Shown here: positions 8,883 through 18,675 of the stretch, in pieces | How the letters are laid out: every line of letters begins with the position of its first letter | How positions within the stretch are numbered: the first letter of the stretch is position 1 | Source of the DNA: Acidobacteriota bacterium | Lineage (GTDB): Bacteria > Acidobacteriota > Terriglobia > Terriglobales > Acidobacteriaceae | Assembly: GCA_003225465.1 (NCBI GenBank) | Contig: QIAH01000393.1 | Span: forward strand, 1-32,874 | DNA: 32,874 nt | Direction: 5' to 3' | Program-made: the position numbers and the translations under genes | The notes under the pieces: model-generated | What the model saw: the letters and a program-made list of their open reading frames with translations, nothing else | Told to the model about the DNA's origin: nothing | Database searches by the model: none

Positions 8883-9086
8883 CGATGGATCTCCTTCACT
8901 GTTCGCAACCCGCTCAAGCTGACCTAAGCCCGGATGTTAACCAACTCGCGATCAGATGGACAGCATACTCATGGATGCCAGCCAGTCGCATCCAGCCATG
9001 CAATAGCAGGTAGCAAAAAGGAGATTGTTATGGTTGTGAGAGAGTCGGCTGCGCCGTGACGGGGAGGAGTGCTCATGGAGTCAAAC

Positions 9087-10871
9087 TTAATCAACCCCCG
9101 CGGTGGCGGCGTTCACAGCGTCCACATCCGCTCCTGGGTCCTTTCCTCCGGGACTCGCTCTCGCGAAGGCTGGTGCCTTCTTGCAATGGGACTGGCCACC
9201 ACGACACAGTCGATAGTTCCCGTTCTTCCCGCCCTGAAAATCTTCCACTACCGAGGACGGATCCCCGGCATAAAAATTTCCTGCCGGCCATCCCTTCGAC
9301 GAAGCGATAAAAACGTTCCGCGTCACCGCGGAATCCTCGAAGCACTTGCTCACGACACCAGCCGGGCCTTGTGCGCGCGGTTGAAACGCGCAATTCGCGG
9401 GTCCGCCCCCGGTTGGGAATATCTCCTGTTCTCCCACTCCGACCAGGTTGTCCGTAAACTCAAAATTCGGGATTCTCCGGTCCACTCCCGCACCCAGAAT
9501 GAAAAGGGTCTTCGGTGGGAAGGCTGTGTTGTGAGCAATACGAATGTCTCGCAATGTCGGCACCGTCGAACTCACCTGCGCAAACGCGCCAAACCCACCG
9601 TAATCCTTACCGCTAATGTCGTTGAATATATTGTCGTGAATGCTGTAACGCTCTCCACCGCTCGAGGCACCGCCCGCATCCGACAATCCCGTGCCCATTT
9701 GCATCCCGCTCGCCATATGACTGATGCGGTTGAAACGAATCACCACATCCGTGGTCTTGCAGATGGGGCAGTGGTTCTGCTGGTTCTTCGGCGTTAATAG
9801 AATCGCGAATCCCGTCTGGCTAAAACCGCCCCAGACATTTTCCATGATGTTGCCTTCAACCAATACCCGTTGAGCGTTTTTCAACTCGAACAGATTTTTG
9901 ACGATGAACGGTTTTCCTGAGGCGCCACCGACGAAGTTCGCAGCTCCCGGCCTCCAAGTCAGCGGCTTAAACATATGGTTGTGCCGGATCTCGATGTCCC
10001 CCGGTGTGACGGTCGCGCCGCCTCCCCCAAAAATCAGGCTTTCCCCGGCTGCTTCCAGAAAATTGTTGACGATCTTATAAGGCCCTCCGTCGTGGCTACT
10101 GGTGCCGCCCGCTATGGTCTGCGAATCCACGCAACTCCCCGTGACGGCCACACAATGAAAGTCATTGAGGTAGGAATCCACTACTGCCACGAACTGGCTG
10201 CCGCCCAGTGCTACGCCCCGCGTGGTTTCATCTTGCGCCGTGCCGTGCATCCATACCCGGTCAAACACGATGTGGTCGGCACCTTCGCCGGGAAGCAGCA
10301 CCAGATTGTAGACAGTCTGGCCCGGCACAGCGCGGGTAATCTCGAGGCCAATGAAGCGATAGTGATTCGCTCCCGGGGCGAAGCTGAGGGGGCCGCTTCC
10401 TCCCTTCTTATCAAAAACAATCTTTGCCATCACATTCGCCGCAGACGTACACGGGTAAGCCGGCCTTCCCGGCAAGGATGCCACCGCCGCATAGCAGGGA
10501 GTGATGCGTGTTCCCTCCGCCGGAAGATCCTTGTCGGGCGCACTGGTGCGTAGCACGATCCAGTGTGCGTCATCGCAGTGTTTTGCCGGAAGAGTGAAGT
10601 TCCCGGCGAATTCTGCGCCGGCTTGGAGGCGAATCGTATCCCCGCAAGCCGCCTTCTCGATCGCTGCGCCGAGTTCCCCAGAATTCTTCACCAGGATCGA
10701 CTTACCAGGTGTGGGCGTATCCGATAACGCCGTCTTTACCGATTGCCGAGGCAATTCCGCTGGACCATCGAACCGGCCGGGGTCAGCTTTTGCCTGCGCC
10801 CAAATCGAAACGCAACTCGAGAAAGAAAATAGCAGCAGGAAGAAAGCCTTATGAACGCCACAATTACGCAT
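9087..10871 (-). CDS. Secreted right-handed parallel beta-helix protein (pectate-lyase/epimerase-like), paralogue of 3916-6600
   Basis: Signal peptide MRNCGVHKAFFLLLFSFSSCVSIWAQA; FDGPAELPR...CGDTIRLQAGAEF...LPAKHCDDAHWIVLRTSAPDKDLPAEGTRITPCYA aligned by eye with the plus-strand paralogue; upstream part of the track ORF is translated repeat. Confidence 0.8.
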   Translation of the reverse strand: MRNCGVHKAFFLLLFSFSSCVSIWAQAKADPGRFDGPAELPRQSVKTALSDTPTPGKSILVKNSGELGAAIEKAACGDTIRLQAGAEFAGNFTLPAKHCDDAHWIVLRTSAPDKDLPAEGTRITPCYAAVASLPGRPAYPCTSAANVMAKIVFDKKGGSGPLSFAPGANHYRFIGLEITRAVPGQTVYNLVLLPGEGADHIVFDRVWMHGTAQDETTRGVALGGSQFVAVVDSYLNDFHCVAVTGSCVDSQTIAGGTSSHDGGPYKIVNNFLEAAGESLIFGGGGATVTPGDIEIRHNHMFKPLTWRPGAANFVGGASGKPFIVKNLFELKNAQRVLVEGNIMENVWGGFSQTGFAILLTPKNQQNHCPICKTTDVVIRFNRISHMASGMQMGTGLSDAGGASSGGERYSIHDNIFNDISGKDYGGFGAFAQVSSTVPTLRDIRIAHNTAFPPKTLFILGAGVDRRIPNFEFTDNLVGVGEQEIFPTGGGPANCAFQPRAQGPAGVVSKCFEDSAVTRNVFIASSKGWPAGNFYAGDPSSVVEDFQGGKNGNYRLCRGGQSHCKKAPAFARASPGGKDPGADVDAVNAATAGVD

Positions 10872-10911
10872 GGCACCTCCATAAATCAAATCGTTCGGAC
10901 CATAATGGAGA

Positions 10912-10931
10912 GACGGGCGTCCTCGCCCGTC
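10912..10931. repeat. REP-like palindromic element, copy 3 (inside the operon)
   Basis: GACGGGCGTCCTCGCCCGTC identical to the core at 2185-2204; embedded in a larger inverted repeat ATGGAG...CTCCAT (10905-10958). Confidence 0.75.
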
Positions 10932-10962
10932 CGGCAGGCGAGACGCCCGCCGCTCCATAAGC

Positions 10963-13152
10963 TCATTTTGCCTGTCGTACGGCGACGCTGGTTTCGCTTG
11001 CTTCTCCGAGGCCATTCCCTGCAAGCCAGTCCGCCATTCGGCCAACATTGTCGTCGCTCGTGTCAAGTTCGAGTGCCGCCTTCACCTCTTCGTAGTGCTC
11101 GCGCACGAACTGAAGCTTCTGCACCATATCGGCCGCGCTGGTATCAGAATAAGTGACCACTCCCGCAGGCCGGCGCCCGTTCTCGCTGGCAACCACTGGT
11201 ACGCCCAGCGCTAAGGACTCCAGCACCGAAGCCGCAACCCCGTCACAAGCGGGTGTCCTCAAGTATACGAAGCACCTGCTCAACAGAGTGAGGAACTGGT
11301 CATGCATGAGATTCCCCAACAGCAGCAAGCTCGCACGCTCCTCTTCTGACCATCCTCTGACGAACTCCTCGGCAGCGGCCATCTCTTTGCCAGGAAACCC
11401 AAGCCAGATATATCCGGCTTTAGGGTCCTGCTCCCGATATCGCCTCATTCCCTCGCGCAAGATCTCCAGCCTGTATTCCGGACGGAAGGAGACGTACGAA
11501 AGGAATACTCGAGAATGGTTCTGGAGAAAGCTCTCGATCTGCTCGCCTAAATTCACGTGAGAGAACTCCAGGTACTGCGGTGAAAACGTCGCGATCGACC
11601 GCACCTTCTCCGGATTAATCCCGTACTGCACAATCGCATCCTGAATCGGCTCACTGTCGCATGCGATCTCCCCCGCCAGCTGAAAAAGTGCGTGAAACGC
11701 AACCTGCGCGAGACTCCGGTCATTGCGCGGAAAATAGTCCTGGGAGAGTCCTCCGTGAAATGTCACCTGTGCAGGAAGGTTTACCGCCCGCCCGGTCAGC
11801 GCTGTTGCCAGAGCCAGCAGATATCCTTTCTTCGACATACCGTTGACGTGCACATTCAACCGGTAACCGCGAAGAGCGTAGGACCAGATTTTCTTCAGGA
11901 AGTCGGCCCCACCCTGCACATCCACGTACTCCGGGCTCTTGATTTGCCGCCCTTCGTTGATCTTCAGCACTTCACAAATGTGACCACGGCGCCGCAACTC
12001 CTCCGCCACCAGCTTCAACTGCATCGCCCAACCGCACATGGGAGGCGGATAGTTTCCGATCTGGAGAATTCGAACTGGACCTTCCAGCCCATCGCCGGAA
12101 TGCGTCGAGTCTTCGCCCCCCAAGCTGAGGTCCAGGTCGCGGCTCGAGAACCAACGGCCGAGCGGAGTCTTTGTCTTCAGCATCAGCTTCGAGCTGAAGT
12201 ACGCATCGTAAATGGCCCGCATCCTTGCCGAGCTGGCCGAAGCCACAGTTTTGGCGTGTTCCGCCCCGACCCCGTAACCCAGAGACTCCAGTGTCCCGCC
12301 GATCAGTTCCTCGACATCCTCCAATTGCTGCCCTGACAGAGATGTTTTCCAACGGGCCACCGGACGGAACTCTCCAGAACCTGCCTCCTTGCCAAAAGAA
12401 CTGTTCGGCCGGCTTACCGAGCCAATTCCAACCCGCTGAATCTTGGCGTAGTCCAATTCCTGCCCGATGAAGTCTCCAATACCCGCCAACACCTCTTGCG
12501 GACTTTGCACCAGATCTTCGTAGTGGATCTCTTTGTAATCCGCTCCCAGCGCTTTGCCGTTCTCACGACCTTTGTTTATCACCCATTCCCAATAGAGCGC
12601 CGCCGCCTGAAGTTCCTTGCCGCGATCCCACGGCAGAGGTCGAATCCAGTGCTGCCTCTCGAGCGAAAGCGCGACGTCCCGGCCATCGCGGATGATGTGG
12701 ATCACCAGGGCATCGGGTATCGTTTCTTTGATCCGTTGCATAGCCAGAAGATGATCCGGCGTACAGTCAGCCCACCGTTCCATTCCCTGCTTGCGGCCCA
12801 TGGCATCCATGACGATGCGCAGGAAATCGCCCCCATTTCCGCAGTTCGCCATGACTTCTTTTTTAAGCTCGACCGCATCCAGTCCGGTTTTTGTGAAGAG
12901 GCTGCTGTGTTCCCAGGCCTCCAGCAGCGCAGCCTTGTTGCGGTCCACCCGCAGATCACCAAAGCGCGGTTCCAGCAGATTGAACACCTGCGATTCCGCC
13001 CGGTACACGACAAAATTTCCAGCCGACAACAGCATGTGGTAAAGCAAGGTCGTGCCCGAGCGCGGACACCCCAGCACGAAAACCGGCGCCTTGCTGCGCG
13101 AACTCGCCCACGAGGTTTTGTCTAGGCCAATCGTTGTCTCGGTGGTTTCCAT
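10963..13152 (-). CDS. Bifunctional protein: N-terminal PAPS-type sulfotransferase fused to C-terminal GT4-like glycosyltransferase
   Basis: N-term VFVLGCPRSGTTLLYHML (5'-PSB-like) and HIIRDGRDVALS (3'-PB-like); C-term ILQIGNYPPPMCGWAMQLKLVAEELRRRGH ... LLLLGNLMHDQFLTLLSRCFVYLRTPACDGVAASVLESLALGVPVVASENG. Confidence 0.85.
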   Translation of the reverse strand: METTETTIGLDKTSWASSRSKAPVFVLGCPRSGTTLLYHMLLSAGNFVVYRAESQVFNLLEPRFGDLRVDRNKAALLEAWEHSSLFTKTGLDAVELKKEVMANCGNGGDFLRIVMDAMGRKQGMERWADCTPDHLLAMQRIKETIPDALVIHIIRDGRDVALSLERQHWIRPLPWDRGKELQAAALYWEWVINKGRENGKALGADYKEIHYEDLVQSPQEVLAGIGDFIGQELDYAKIQRVGIGSVSRPNSSFGKEAGSGEFRPVARWKTSLSGQQLEDVEELIGGTLESLGYGVGAEHAKTVASASSARMRAIYDAYFSSKLMLKTKTPLGRWFSSRDLDLSLGGEDSTHSGDGLEGPVRILQIGNYPPPMCGWAMQLKLVAEELRRRGHICEVLKINEGRQIKSPEYVDVQGGADFLKKIWSYALRGYRLNVHVNGMSKKGYLLALATALTGRAVNLPAQVTFHGGLSQDYFPRNDRSLAQVAFHALFQLAGEIACDSEPIQDAIVQYGINPEKVRSIATFSPQYLEFSHVNLGEQIESFLQNHSRVFLSYVSFRPEYRLEILREGMRRYREQDPKAGYIWLGFPGKEMAAAEEFVRGWSEEERASLLLLGNLMHDQFLTLLSRCFVYLRTPACDGVAASVLESLALGVPVVASENGRRPAGVVTYSDTSAADMVQKLQFVREHYEEVKAALELDTSDDNVGRMADWLAGNGLGEASETSVAVRQAK

Positions 13153-13188
13153 GTTTCGGTGGTTTTCCCCGCCACTCCTCGAGAGTCG

Positions 13189-15165
13189 CTAGCGCGCAGG
13201 CACTCCTGGCGCAACGGAAGGTGGCTCGGTCATCGCTGTGGCAGAACCCCGGCTCATGTCTGTCGACGCGATCCTCGGCGCGGTCGCCGTCCCCCGGCTT
13301 GCTCCTGCTTCCATGAAATTCCTGTGCCACAATTCCAGCACCAGCATGCGCCACAAAATCCCGGAACGATTCCGCCTTCCGCGCGTATGTTCATCGATCA
13401 AGGCACGCACAGCATCGGGTTTAAAGTAGCCGCGCTGCAAGGTGCGCTCCTCGAGCAGCACCCTGAGATACTGATCCTTCATGCTGTCGCGCATCCATTC
13501 GACCAGCGGCAACTGGAAACCCTGCTTGCGCCGATGCAGCAGTGCAGGCGGGATCCCGAGTCGCTCCGCCAACTTCTTCAAAATGAATTTCCGAGTCCCG
13601 GTACGGAATTTCCAATCGACCGGCAACGCTGCCACCCACTCCACGAACTCATGATCCAGCATCGGAACCCGCACCTCAAGCGAGGTTGCCATGCTCATTC
13701 GATCCACTTTCGCGAGAATGTCCGCGGTCAAGTAGGTTTTGGTATCGAGATAGAGCAAGCGGCTCAACGAGTCCTTGGCGGGCGCGTGGTCGTAGTAGTG
13801 CTGCCACTGCTCCAGCGGATTCGGCAGATGTTCGGCGGCTCGCAGGAAATCCTTCGAGAAAAGGCTCCTCTCCCGGTGCAGCACGGGCAGGTAGGAAACG
13901 TCATCCAGATAACGATCCCGCGCCGTCAACGACGCGTTCCAGGCGAGATTCTTTCCAAACATGCCGGCAGGCACCCGGTGGTGCACTTGATCCCGATAAA
14001 TCCTGCCCAGCCAGTTCGGGATGCGGTCAAACTTTCTCCGCTCCATCGCAACCAGGTAGCGGTCATATCCGGCAAATAACTCGTCGCCTCCGTCTCCCGA
14101 CAACGCCACCGTCACATGCTGCCGCGCCATCCGGCTTACGTAGTACGTCGGCAACATCGAGGAGTCGCCGAAAGGCTCTTCCAGCATTCCGGAAAGAAAC
14201 GTCAGCGTCTCTTCAAGATTGGGATTCAGGATTAATTCATGGTGATCTGTCCCGAACCTCTCAGCCACCAGTCGCGCGTACTCTGCCTCATTGAATTTTT
14301 CCGCTTCGAAACCAATCGAGAACGTCTTCACCGGCTGCGAAGTCACCCGCGCCATCAACGCAACGATGATGGAAGAATCAACTCCACCGCTGAGAAGCGC
14401 GCCCAATGGCACGTCGCTGATCAGCCGGATCCGGAGCCGCCGCTCCAGTTCCTCCAGGCAATCCTCTTCCGACATGGCCGCCTGCGTCCCATATTCCGGT
14501 AAGTCCCAAAATTCGCGAATGCTGGTTCGGCCGTTGCCGTATTCCATCAGGTGACCGGGCGGCAGTTTGTGGATGCGTCGAAAAGCGGTGTGTGGATCGG
14601 GAATGTATCCAAAGTAGAAATATTGCAGCAGCCCCTCAGGGTTCACTTCCGCAAGTTCAGGAGCCACTGCAAGGATCGTCTTGATCTCTGAGCCAAACAG
14701 CAGACGTCCCTGATGCACGGCGTAGTGCAAGGGCTTTTTTCCTAAACGGTCGCGCGCTAGAAGGAGCGATTGCCGCCGTTCGTCATACAAAGCGATCGCA
14801 AACATGCCGCGTAGCTTCTTGACGCAGTCCGCCCCCAACTCCTCATAGAGATGAACGATGATTTCGGTGTCGGTATGCGTGTAGAACTTGTGGCCGCGTT
14901 GTTCAAGCCCACGCCGCAGTTCTGGAAAATTGTAGATTTCGCCGTTGTAGACGATCCAGATGCTTTTGTCTTCGTTGTGGATGGGCTGGTGGCCACCGGA
15001 CAGGTCAATAATGCTTAGACGCCGCATTCCCAGGCCAACTGGGCCCTGGGCGTAGATGCCCTCATCGTCCGGTCCGCGGTGCACGATGCTCTGACACATC
15101 CGGTGCACCTGAGCGGCTTCCACCTGCTCGTCGGGCCGCCCGACCATTCCGGCTATTCCACACAC
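13189..15165 (-). CDS. asnB: Asparagine synthase (glutamine-hydrolysing)-like amidotransferase of EPS/exosortase loci
   Basis: MCGIAGMVG with catalytic Cys2, HRGPDDEG, VYNGEIYNF, LSGGVDSS, ALSGDGGDELFAGYDRY. Confidence 0.9.
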   Translation of the reverse strand: MCGIAGMVGRPDEQVEAAQVHRMCQSIVHRGPDDEGIYAQGPVGLGMRRLSIIDLSGGHQPIHNEDKSIWIVYNGEIYNFPELRRGLEQRGHKFYTHTDTEIIVHLYEELGADCVKKLRGMFAIALYDERRQSLLLARDRLGKKPLHYAVHQGRLLFGSEIKTILAVAPELAEVNPEGLLQYFYFGYIPDPHTAFRRIHKLPPGHLMEYGNGRTSIREFWDLPEYGTQAAMSEEDCLEELERRLRIRLISDVPLGALLSGGVDSSIIVALMARVTSQPVKTFSIGFEAEKFNEAEYARLVAERFGTDHHELILNPNLEETLTFLSGMLEEPFGDSSMLPTYYVSRMARQHVTVALSGDGGDELFAGYDRYLVAMERRKFDRIPNWLGRIYRDQVHHRVPAGMFGKNLAWNASLTARDRYLDDVSYLPVLHRERSLFSKDFLRAAEHLPNPLEQWQHYYDHAPAKDSLSRLLYLDTKTYLTADILAKVDRMSMATSLEVRVPMLDHEFVEWVAALPVDWKFRTGTRKFILKKLAERLGIPPALLHRRKQGFQLPLVEWMRDSMKDQYLRVLLEERTLQRGYFKPDAVRALIDEHTRGRRNRSGILWRMLVLELWHRNFMEAGASRGTATAPRIASTDMSRGSATAMTEPPSVAPGVPAR

Positions 15166-16166
15166 TGCGCGACCCCCGCGGTTTCTCGTGCCGAATTTTC
15201 GCGTTGTACTGGCGGCCGGGTCCCCTGCACCGCAATCGGCTGTTCGATCACTCGCAAATCCTGTAATCCGCAGCTTTCGAACCAGCGGAAGACTTCTTCA
15301 TAGGTATGTTTGGACTGATACCAAGGCGAATACCAGTCGAAGGTGTCCAGGACACGCCAGGTCGCGTCCTTGTTATGAGACATCGGGATTGCCCACGCCA
15401 GCGCGCTGCTGGCAGGTTTCCCGACCAGCGGAACCTTCTTCAGAACCGAATGGACCCCATACAGGGGCACCACAACTTTGCACAGCCGATGTAGTTTCTC
15501 CGGAGCCATGCGCCGGGTCCACTTGCGATAGACGTCGCTCATCCGGTACCAGGGGTTGTAAGAACTGTATAGCCAGATTGCGATACGTCCACCCGGTTTT
15601 AACAGTTTGGGAAGCGCCTTGAAGGCCTGTTCGCAATCCGGAGTGTGATGCAGGACGCCAATGCTATAGATGTAATCGAAACTTTCAGGAGCAAACGGTA
15701 ACTTGAAAACATCCGCCTGGAAGATCGTCGCGCTTCGATCCGCCAGATTTTTGGCTGCCACTTCCGAAGCCAGGCTCAGATCAATCCCAACCACGTGCGC
15801 CCCCCACCGCGTCGCCACTTCCGCGAATCGCCCCATCCCGCAGCCCACATCGAGCACAAGTTTGCCGGCAAGATCTTCCGGGCGAAACCCGGTACGTCTC
15901 CGGAACGCTCGCTCCGATCTCTGGCTGCTGGCATCATCCAACTGGGTTCGCGAGTAAAGCTTCCATTGAAAGCCAAAGCTCCCCGCATAGTTCTGCGCGT
16001 CCACAAAACGAAGCACGCCATTGAGCAGTGGATACTCTCGCCCGCACTGAAGGCACACCAAACCGCCCGCGCCCGAGGCCAGTCCGCCTTGGCAGTCAAG
16101 ACAACCGAGAATCGCTAGGACTTCTTCACCGACTCCAGGCAAGTTCACGTTCTCTGTTTTCGCCAT
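15153..16166 (-). CDS. SAM-dependent class I methyltransferase with N-terminal Cys-rich Trm112-like segment
   Basis: CLDCQGGLASGAGGLVCLQCGREYPLLNGVLRFV; motif I VLDVGCGMGRFAEVA; SIGVLHHTPD; overlaps asnB start by 13 nt. Confidence 0.85.
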   Translation of the reverse strand: MAKTENVNLPGVGEEVLAILGCLDCQGGLASGAGGLVCLQCGREYPLLNGVLRFVDAQNYAGSFGFQWKLYSRTQLDDASSQRSERAFRRRTGFRPEDLAGKLVLDVGCGMGRFAEVATRWGAHVVGIDLSLASEVAAKNLADRSATIFQADVFKLPFAPESFDYIYSIGVLHHTPDCEQAFKALPKLLKPGGRIAIWLYSSYNPWYRMSDVYRKWTRRMAPEKLHRLCKVVVPLYGVHSVLKKVPLVGKPASSALAWAIPMSHNKDATWRVLDTFDWYSPWYQSKHTYEEVFRWFESCGLQDLRVIEQPIAVQGTRPPVQRENSARETAGVAQCVE

Positions 16167-17493
16167 ACCCAAGTTTTTCCCGACTGCCATTTTGGGGATC
16201 ATCACTCGCCGTGCTCGTTACCTCCGCAGGTTTGGAGGCAATTCGGGAGAGCGCGCAGATATAACCCACGATGAAATAGGGGAACAAGTTGTACTCCGTC
16301 GAGGCAAACAGCGCACCTGCTGCGTAGCCTGCCAACGCGGCCCACAACGCGCTGGTCCAGATTCGAATCTCAGGATCGGTCTTGTACCCCGGCAACTTGT
16401 ACACCCGCTTGATGCGACCCATCGAAACGAACAACAACGCGAAAAAAAGACCAAGGGCTGGGATCCCTCCCTCCGCTCCGAGTTCCGTATACGTGTTGTG
16501 CACCACGCGCCACTCTTCCGTGATGGCCGGGAAGTTTCCGGGGCCCACCCCAAAAATCGGGTGATGCAACATCAGGCTTATGCTCTCCTTCAGTAGTGCC
16601 GTGCGCTGCTCCAACGACCCTTCTCCATGCGCCTCCATGCTCCCTTCGGAAAGAGAGCTGGCGCCAGGCCGTTGAAACAGGCTTGCCATGCGCGACCGGT
16701 ATTTCGGAGATGCGACCAATCCTCCCAACGCGAGCACTCCGAGAATCATAGTGACGCCCAATAGCATGAACCGGCGCCCTTTCACTCCAAACTCCCACAA
16801 GCAGACCATGGCCGTGATCATCATCGCGATCATCCCGCTGCGCGAGTAAGTGGCCACCACCCCGACCAGCAAGCAGATCAGCGCGAACGACCACAATAAC
16901 TTCCGCATGCCTCCCTTGGAGGCGAACATGAAGGCCATGCACAAGGGGAAATTGATGGCAATATTGATCGCCAGGTCATTGGGGTTCTCGAGGATCCCCT
17001 TTTGGATCCCCATGAGTCGTCCGTCCTCGGTGTGGTGCACGATCAGCGACGCAATTGTAACGATCGCCACCGCCGAAGCCTGAATGTAGAGGAGCCGCCG
17101 CAGCCAGCTGATCTTCGTGACCACCAGCGATATCAAAAGCGCAATGATCACGCCCTTCGAAAACTTGTTGATGACCGTGTCAAACGCTCCTCCCCTCCAG
17201 AACGCGGTGGGGATCGTCAGAAGCAGGTGCGCCAGCAGAAAAAGAAGAATCTTGCCCTCGAGCGGGATTTTTCCTCGTTCTGTCCGCTTGACTCCGAAAA
17301 TAAGAGCTGCCAGCGCGATTCCCCCCGCGATCTTTCCTAATGGCACATACGTCAGTCCAGGAATGAAGTCTTCCGGACGAAAGAAGTAGACCACCGAGAA
17401 AAATACCAGCGCTCGATAAGCGAGCGTAGCTCGGGGCGTCTGAGCAGGAGCCATGACCCAGCCGGATTCTTGAAATTGCAGTTGCGTGCTCAT
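16126..17493 (-). CDS. O-antigen ligase / Wzy-like polymerase family membrane protein
   Basis: Polytopic; HHPIFGVGPGNFPAITEEWRVVHNTYTELGAEGGIPALGLFFALL matches the Wzy_C/O-antigen ligase signature. Confidence 0.85.
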   Translation of the reverse strand: MSTQLQFQESGWVMAPAQTPRATLAYRALVFFSVVYFFRPEDFIPGLTYVPLGKIAGGIALAALIFGVKRTERGKIPLEGKILLFLLAHLLLTIPTAFWRGGAFDTVINKFSKGVIIALLISLVVTKISWLRRLLYIQASAVAIVTIASLIVHHTEDGRLMGIQKGILENPNDLAINIAINFPLCMAFMFASKGGMRKLLWSFALICLLVGVVATYSRSGMIAMMITAMVCLWEFGVKGRRFMLLGVTMILGVLALGGLVASPKYRSRMASLFQRPGASSLSEGSMEAHGEGSLEQRTALLKESISLMLHHPIFGVGPGNFPAITEEWRVVHNTYTELGAEGGIPALGLFFALLFVSMGRIKRVYKLPGYKTDPEIRIWTSALWAALAGYAAGALFASTEYNLFPYFIVGYICALSRIASKPAEVTSTASDDPQNGSREKLGYGENRERELAWSR

Positions 17494-17553
17494 AATTGAC
17501 TTAAATGCCTTCCTGCTTTGCCGGCCATCAAGCCGCCATCGGCCCCTGCGCTG

Positions 17554-18675
17554 CTATCGAGTCCAGGCTACTTTCCGTCTCGCTACGAAGTTCGCAAACG
17601 CCACCATTGCCGCCGTATTCAAGACCACAAATGTGAAGGCCGCATCCCCGGCTCGCGCGATCGGTCCCATTTTTACGCGCGCCATCCCGATCAGGCTCAA
17701 CCCGTAAAACGCCAACTGCAGGAAGAAAGCTCCCCGGTAAAAATGCTGAGGCAGCAAAGCCGACGCCAGCAGGGCGGCCAGAAGAGCGAAGGGAACGAGC
17801 AGTCGCAGGATTTTGTGACTGATGAATTCGAGTCGGATCGGGTTCGCCCTGCTCCATAGCCATGGCATCATCTGCAACAGCTGATAGTTGCCACTCAGCG
17901 TGCGCACCTTCCTCGCGAACTCTCGTTCCGCGCCCAGGTCGGGAACATCCCACGCCCGCGCCCGCGGCTCGAAAACCACCCTCTTACCTGCCTTCACCAC
18001 CTGCATCGGAATAAACACATCATCGAGCAGCGTCTCGGGCGGCACCGCCGGCAGCAATTCGCGCCGAACCCCGTAAAACGCCCCGGTCGCGCCCACCACC
18101 GACCCTGACGCCGATTCCAGTTCCCGCACGATCTTTTCAATTCTCCAGTACAAGCCCATCCCCTGGCTCTTCTCACCGGCGCTGGAATCACCCAGCATCA
18201 GCTCGCCGCTTACGCAGCCCACCTGCGGATCCGCAAAGTTGCTCAGCAAAACCTGCAGGCCAGTCGGTTCGATCTGTTGCCGCGCATCGGTGAAAATCAC
18301 AATCTCCCCGTGCGCAATATTGAAGGCATCATTCAAGCCGGATGCTTTTCCGCGCGAAAGCTGATTCAATACTCCATGCACGTTGGGACGCCGTGCATAC
18401 TCCCGGAGGATAGCTTCCGTGCGGTCCGTCGATCCATCCGACACTACGATGATTTCGATCTGGTCCTCCGGATAGCTCAGCCCCAGAAGATTTTCGAGCT
18501 TCCGCTCGAGCACGCCTTCCTCGTTCCGCACCACCATCACAACCGAGACGAATGGCTGAACCGATCCCAACAGCACCGGCATCGGACTCAGGCGGCACCG
18601 CAACCAGAGCCATAGCGGATATCCCGCGTACGTGTACCCGATCAGCGCGACGGCTCCCCAGAATACCCATGTCAT
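17554..18675 (-). CDS. Glycosyltransferase family 2
   Basis: FVSVVMVVRNEEGVLERKLENLLGLSYPEDQIEIIVVSDGSTDRT; C-terminal TM segments; ATGA overlap with the upstream gene (18672-18675). Confidence 0.88.
   Translation of the reverse strand: MTWVFWGAVALIGYTYAGYPLWLWLRCRLSPMPVLLGSVQPFVSVVMVVRNEEGVLERKLENLLGLSYPEDQIEIIVVSDGSTDRTEAILREYARRPNVHGVLNQLSRGKASGLNDAFNIAHGEIVIFTDARQQIEPTGLQVLLSNFADPQVGCVSGELMLGDSSAGEKSQGMGLYWRIEKIVRELESASGSVVGATGAFYGVRRELLPAVPPETLLDDVFIPMQVVKAGKRVVFEPRARAWDVPDLGAEREFARKVRTLSGNYQLLQMMPWLWSRANPIRLEFISHKILRLLVPFALLAALLASALLPQHFYRGAFFLQLAFYGLSLIGMARVKMGPIARAGDAAFTFVVLNTAAMVAFANFVARRKVAWTR

Noticed and set aside
10872-11066. N-terminal extension of the 9087-11066 minus ORF (MTRATTMLAEW...RRASRLPDGRGRPSLHYGP)
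   Set aside because: Translation of the end of the upstream gene in another frame plus the REP palindrome; real start is at 10871 with a signal peptide
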